This document shows positions 61,845-64,000 of a stretch of 64,000 nucleotides of DNA, piece by piece. Each line of letters starts with the position of its first letter. Positions within the stretch are counted from its first letter, which is position 1. Source of the DNA: Streptomyces sp. TLI_053 (lineage in GTDB: Bacteria > Actinomycetota > Actinomycetes > Streptomycetales > Streptomycetaceae); NCBI RefSeq assembly GCF_900105395.1, contig NZ_LT629775.1, positions 9,823,501-9,887,500 on the forward strand, given 5' to 3'. The notes below the pieces were generated by a model. It had not been told where the DNA came from. It was given only the letters and a program-made list of their open reading frames with translations, and did not search any database. The translations under genes were made by a program, and so were the position numbers.

Positions 61845-62387
61845 CTACCGATCCGGGGTGGTGAGGGTCTGGTCGACGGCGTAGGTCTGGCCGCCGGTGG
61901 CGATGTTTTCCTGGGCCTTGCGGCGTGCACGGCGGTTGATGGGTTCGGCCGTCTTGTTCTGCTCATCCCGGCGGGCCGTCAGCTCGGCGAGTGCGGCGCG
62001 GGCTTCCTCTACCGGCAGGACAGGCAGGTCGATCTCGCGCAGTTGCCGAGCGGCTGTCTGGACTTCGAGGTAGGCGTTCGCGGCAGCGGAGGCCTGGTTC
62101 ATGCGGTGGGATGCGTTCACGGTCGTCAGGACCGTGCCGAGGCCGGCCGCCGCGAGCGCGAGGATCCCGGCCCAGATCCGCCCGCCCGTCGATGCCAAGG
62201 CGGTGGTTCCGGAGATTGCTGCCAGCACGCTGGCGGGAAGGCCGACGGCGAGGTTGACCACGCGCCACTGCTTTGTCTGCTCGAACTGGCCCTGAGAGCT
62301 GTACTTGGCACTCTCCTCAAGCCGCATCAGTTCCGCTTCGATCGCCCGGCGGCGTTCGGCGTCGGAGGGTGCATCAGCTTCTCTCAT
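61845..62387 (-). CDS. SLATT-type 2TM effector
   Basis: 180 aa, ATG 62387. An N-terminal acidic coiled-coil (SDAERRRAIEAELMRLEESA) leads to two membrane helices (about 42-63 and 70-90: VVNLAVGLPASVLAAISGTT; IWAGILALAAAGLGTVLTTV). A cytoplasmic helical tail follows (NAYLEVQTAARQLREIDLPV, then LAELTARRDEQNK). This is the SLATT pattern. In CBASS these proteins form membrane pores when they bind the cyclic nucleotide made by the linked CD-NTase, here encoded immediately downstream in one operon. Confidence 0.75.
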   Translation of the reverse strand: MREADAPSDAERRRAIEAELMRLEESAKYSSQGQFEQTKQWRVVNLAVGLPASVLAAISGTTALASTGGRIWAGILALAAAGLGTVLTTVNASHRMNQASAAANAYLEVQTAARQLREIDLPVLPVEEARAALAELTARRDEQNKTAEPINRRARRKAQENIATGGQTYAVDQTLTTPDR

Positions 62388-62566
62388 GGCCCAACGGTAC
62401 CGGTGGGGCCAGACAGGCATCCGCCGTTGGCGGCACAGTCTTCGACGGTGGCTTCCCGGCTGCAACCCTCGGGCGTTGACGAGGTCATTATGTGTACTTG
62501 CATGTGGTGAAAAATATATCTAACTATGCGATGCTCTGTGCTATCTATCTAGATAGGAGGTATGTG
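62388..62566. promoter_or_regulatory. AT-rich divergent promoter region with palindrome
   Basis: This interval serves the CBASS-like pair (leftward) and the HTH gene (rightward). It contains AT-rich sequence (GAAAAATATATCTAACTATG near 62510-62530). A perfect 12-bp palindrome CTATCTAGATAG at 62545-62556 overlaps the AGGAGG ribosome site (62555-62560) of the HTH gene. The palindrome is a likely operator for the HTH protein. Confidence 0.5.
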
Positions 62567-62908
62567 ATGAGTGAGATCTATGCGTCGGTGGACGCGCTGC
62601 TGGCCAAGGCACGGGACGGCGGGGACCTGCCGGAGCCCGCCGAACGTGAGCGGCTGCGCAAGGCCGCAGGCCTGACGCAGGTCGAGGTGGCGGCGGCGCT
62701 GTTCACCCGGCGGGAGACCTTCGCTAAGTGGGAGAGCGGCACGGCGCAGCCGCGGGCGCCGAAGCGCGGTGCGTACGCGCACCTGCTCGCCGGGCTGGCG
62801 GACATCCACGGCACCGAGGGCCCGGATGGCTGGCTGACGCTGGCCCGCCGGGCCCGCCCCCTCGGCACCATCGCTGACGCCACCGCCGAGACCTCGGAAG
62901 GGGAGTGA
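62567..62908 (+). CDS. HTH protein homologous to the Tap N-terminus
   Basis: 113 aa, ATG 62567 with AGGAGG 6 bases upstream. It reads MSEIYASVDALLAKARDGGD, AERERLRKAAGLTQVEVAAA, FTRRETFAKWESGTAQPRAP, then a helical C-terminus. It is clearly homologous to the first ~95 residues of Tap (17469) over the whole HTH module. Here the module is a separate protein, with a second gene starting 7 bases later. It is probably the DNA-binding half of a split Tap-like protein, or a repressor. Confidence 0.75.
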   Translation: MSEIYASVDALLAKARDGGDLPEPAERERLRKAAGLTQVEVAAALFTRRETFAKWESGTAQPRAPKRGAYAHLLAGLADIHGTEGPDGWLTLARRARPLGTIADATAETSEGE

Positions 62909-62915
62909 GGTTCTG

Positions 62916-64000
62916 ATGGACCGTCAGACGTACACCGCCGAGCTCGCCGGTCTGCGCGAGCTGCGCTCCGAGATCACGGCCGCCGAGAAGGTGGTGGCCG
63001 CGGCGCAGAAGGAGCTGGACCGGCTCGTTGCCCAGCGCGCGCGCAAGGTCGCGGGCCTGGCGGGGTACGAGGCCGCCAAGGCCGACGCGGTCGCCAAGGC
63101 GTCTGGCCTGACGCTCGCGGACGTGGTGCGGATCGCGCCACTGCTTGACCCCACCCCGGCCGCCCTGCGCGTCGCCAAGGCCGAGAACCAGGCCGCCGCT
63201 GTTGTCCCCACTGCCGCGCCCGTGCAAGCCCTGGCTCCGGTGGCTGAGGCTGCGCCGCCGTCGGTCGGCGCGGTGGCTCCGGCGCTGACCCGCCCCGCCC
63301 CCGCCGTCGAGCAGTCGGCCCCGGCCGCCGTGACGGCTGCGGTGCCGGACGAGGTGGAGGACCAGGCCGTCGCCGAGGTTCCGGTTGAGGTCTCCGCCGC
63401 CCCGGTCGCTTCGGTCGCTGCCCCGGCCGGTCCGGTGGTGGAGTCCGTGCCGCGTGAGCTGCCGACCCTTCCGGAGGGCCCGGCGGGTGCTCGGTTCGAG
63501 GCGGTGACCAGCGGTCTGGTGTCCAAGCGTCCGGCCTTCACGCAGCAGGCCCGTGCCACGGTGTTCCTGGACGCCGCGTCCGGCGAGCTGGCGGTCCGCG
63601 ACCAGGTCGTCCGGCTTACCCTGGGCGCGAAGACGCCGGGGGAGATCCTGGACGCGGTGCTGCACGCCGCGCCGGGCACGGAGCGGGTCTACGTCACCGC
63701 GGGTGCCCCGTGGCACGACGGTGCTGAGCGGTACTCGACTCTCAAGGACGCGGTCGCGGCCTGGCTGAACGCGCCGTCCGAGCGGTGGACGACCGCGGTG
63801 GGTTCGGGTCGGGACAAGCTGGCCGGGCACTTCGTGCACCAGCGTCAGCCCATCGGCCGCTACGCCCCCACGGCCGCGCCCGACACGGGCATGGTGGAGG
63901 TCCGGTCGATGGGGGAGTGGTTCGACGCGGACGGCGCCGATGTCGCGACGTGCCGTATGGCGTTCACGCTGCTGTGGCAGGCGCTGCGCCGGCACTGGGA
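62916..64000 (+). CDS. Large Tap/replication-like protein, incomplete at window end
   Basis: Open to the window end (361 codons, no stop). ATG 62916 lies 7 bases after the HTH stop. A coiled-coil N-terminus (ELAGLRELRSEITAAEKVVA), a Val/Ala/Pro-rich linker, then an alpha/beta region: ATVFLDAASGELAVRDQVVR, KDAVAAWLNAPSERWTTAVG, then MGEWFDADGADVATCRMAFT. It has no signal peptide. The split arrangement HTH + large protein, and the position, suggest a Tap-like or replication protein of linear replicons. I can see too little to be sure. Confidence 0.4.
   Translation, partial: MDRQTYTAELAGLRELRSEITAAEKVVAAAQKELDRLVAQRARKVAGLAGYEAAKADAVAKASGLTLADVVRIAPLLDPTPAALRVAKAENQAAAVVPTAAPVQALAPVAEAAPPSVGAVAPALTRPAPAVEQSAPAAVTAAVPDEVEDQAVAEVPVEVSAAPVASVAAPAGPVVESVPRELPTLPEGPAGARFEAVTSGLVSKRPAFTQQARATVFLDAASGELAVRDQVVRLTLGAKTPGEILDAVLHAAPGTERVYVTAGAPWHDGAERYSTLKDAVAAWLNAPSERWTTAVGSGRDKLAGHFVHQRQPIGRYAPTAAPDTGMVEVRSMGEWFDADGADVATCRMAFTLLWQALRRHW

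Noticed and set aside
60968..62387. Type II/III CBASS with ancillary genes
   Set aside because: No E1/E2 (Cap2), JAB (Cap3), HORMA or TRIP13 gene is adjacent. Neighbours are a helicase and an HTH protein.
1..64000. tRNA, rRNA, riboswitch or origin of replication
   Set aside because: No tRNA-like cloverleaf, rRNA segment, known riboswitch core or iteron cluster was recognised by eye. Telomere-type palindromes typical of linear ends were also not seen inside the window.

Overview
High-GC actinobacterial DNA, most likely from the accessory arm of a linear chromosome or a linear plasmid of Streptomyces or a close relative such as Kitasatospora. The main evidence is a tap-tpg pair (17469-20576), which encodes the telomere-associated and terminal proteins of linear Streptomyces replicons. 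Secreted proteins with chaplin-like C-termini, GTG and TTG starts and strong G/C at third codon positions agree. No tRNA or rRNA gene was seen. The sequence is rich in paralogues, relics and homopolymer-run frameshifts. Some frameshifts may be assembly errors, because three of them undo cleanly with a one-base change.

Layout. 1-4.5 kb: a small unknown protein, a HEAT-repeat protein, and a leftward pair of DNA-binding proteins (MucR-like C2H2 plus small HTH) behind a promoter framed by a 14-bp inverted repeat. 5-10.4 kb: a six-gene rightward operon with a Pycsar-type membrane effector (PycTM-like), a Crp/Fnr regulator, a class III cyclase-like protein, a STAND-like protein with a lysine-less P-loop, and two conserved unknowns. 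The cyclase-like C-terminus and the STAND-like N-terminus share a short motif. A palindrome occurs once before the effector and once before the cyclase. 10.9-14.9 kb: two unknown proteins and an endonuclease VII-like nuclease. 15.1-17.4 kb: transposon debris with paired 21-bp repeats, a TnsA fragment, a HEAT-gene fragment and a SUKH protein. 17.4-20.6 kb: tap-tpg.

20.6-29.1 kb and 44.8-51.7 kb hold four NB-ARC/TPR (NLR-like) proteins. Each has a short glycine/valine motif before the NTPase domain that resembles bacterial amyloid signalling sequences. One, on the minus strand, lies next to a two-TM protein that repeats the same motif, forming a candidate receptor-effector pair. Degenerate fragments of helicase-associated (HA) domains lie around these genes and elsewhere. 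29.6-44.8 kb is a secretome block: three chaplin-like proteins (two from a 1.45-kb tandem duplication), two glycine-rich repeat proteins with frameshifts, a glycine-zipper secreted protein next to a small membrane protein, a peptidoglycan-binding protein and an HAF-repeat protein.

52.5-57.8 kb encodes a four-gene Tn7/Tn5053-like transposition module (TniQ, TnsA-like, TnsB-like, TniB/TnsC-like) in one leftward operon. The TnsA-like protein seems to have lost catalytic acidic residues. It is followed by a DEAH helicase with HA domains (split by a one-base C-run frameshift), a two-gene CBASS-like unit (SLATT 2TM effector plus CD-NTase), a Tap-N-terminus-like HTH protein and a larger gene that runs off the window. 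The window therefore combines linear-replicon maintenance with a dense set of immune-type modules: Pycsar-like, NLR-like, CBASS-like and SUKH.
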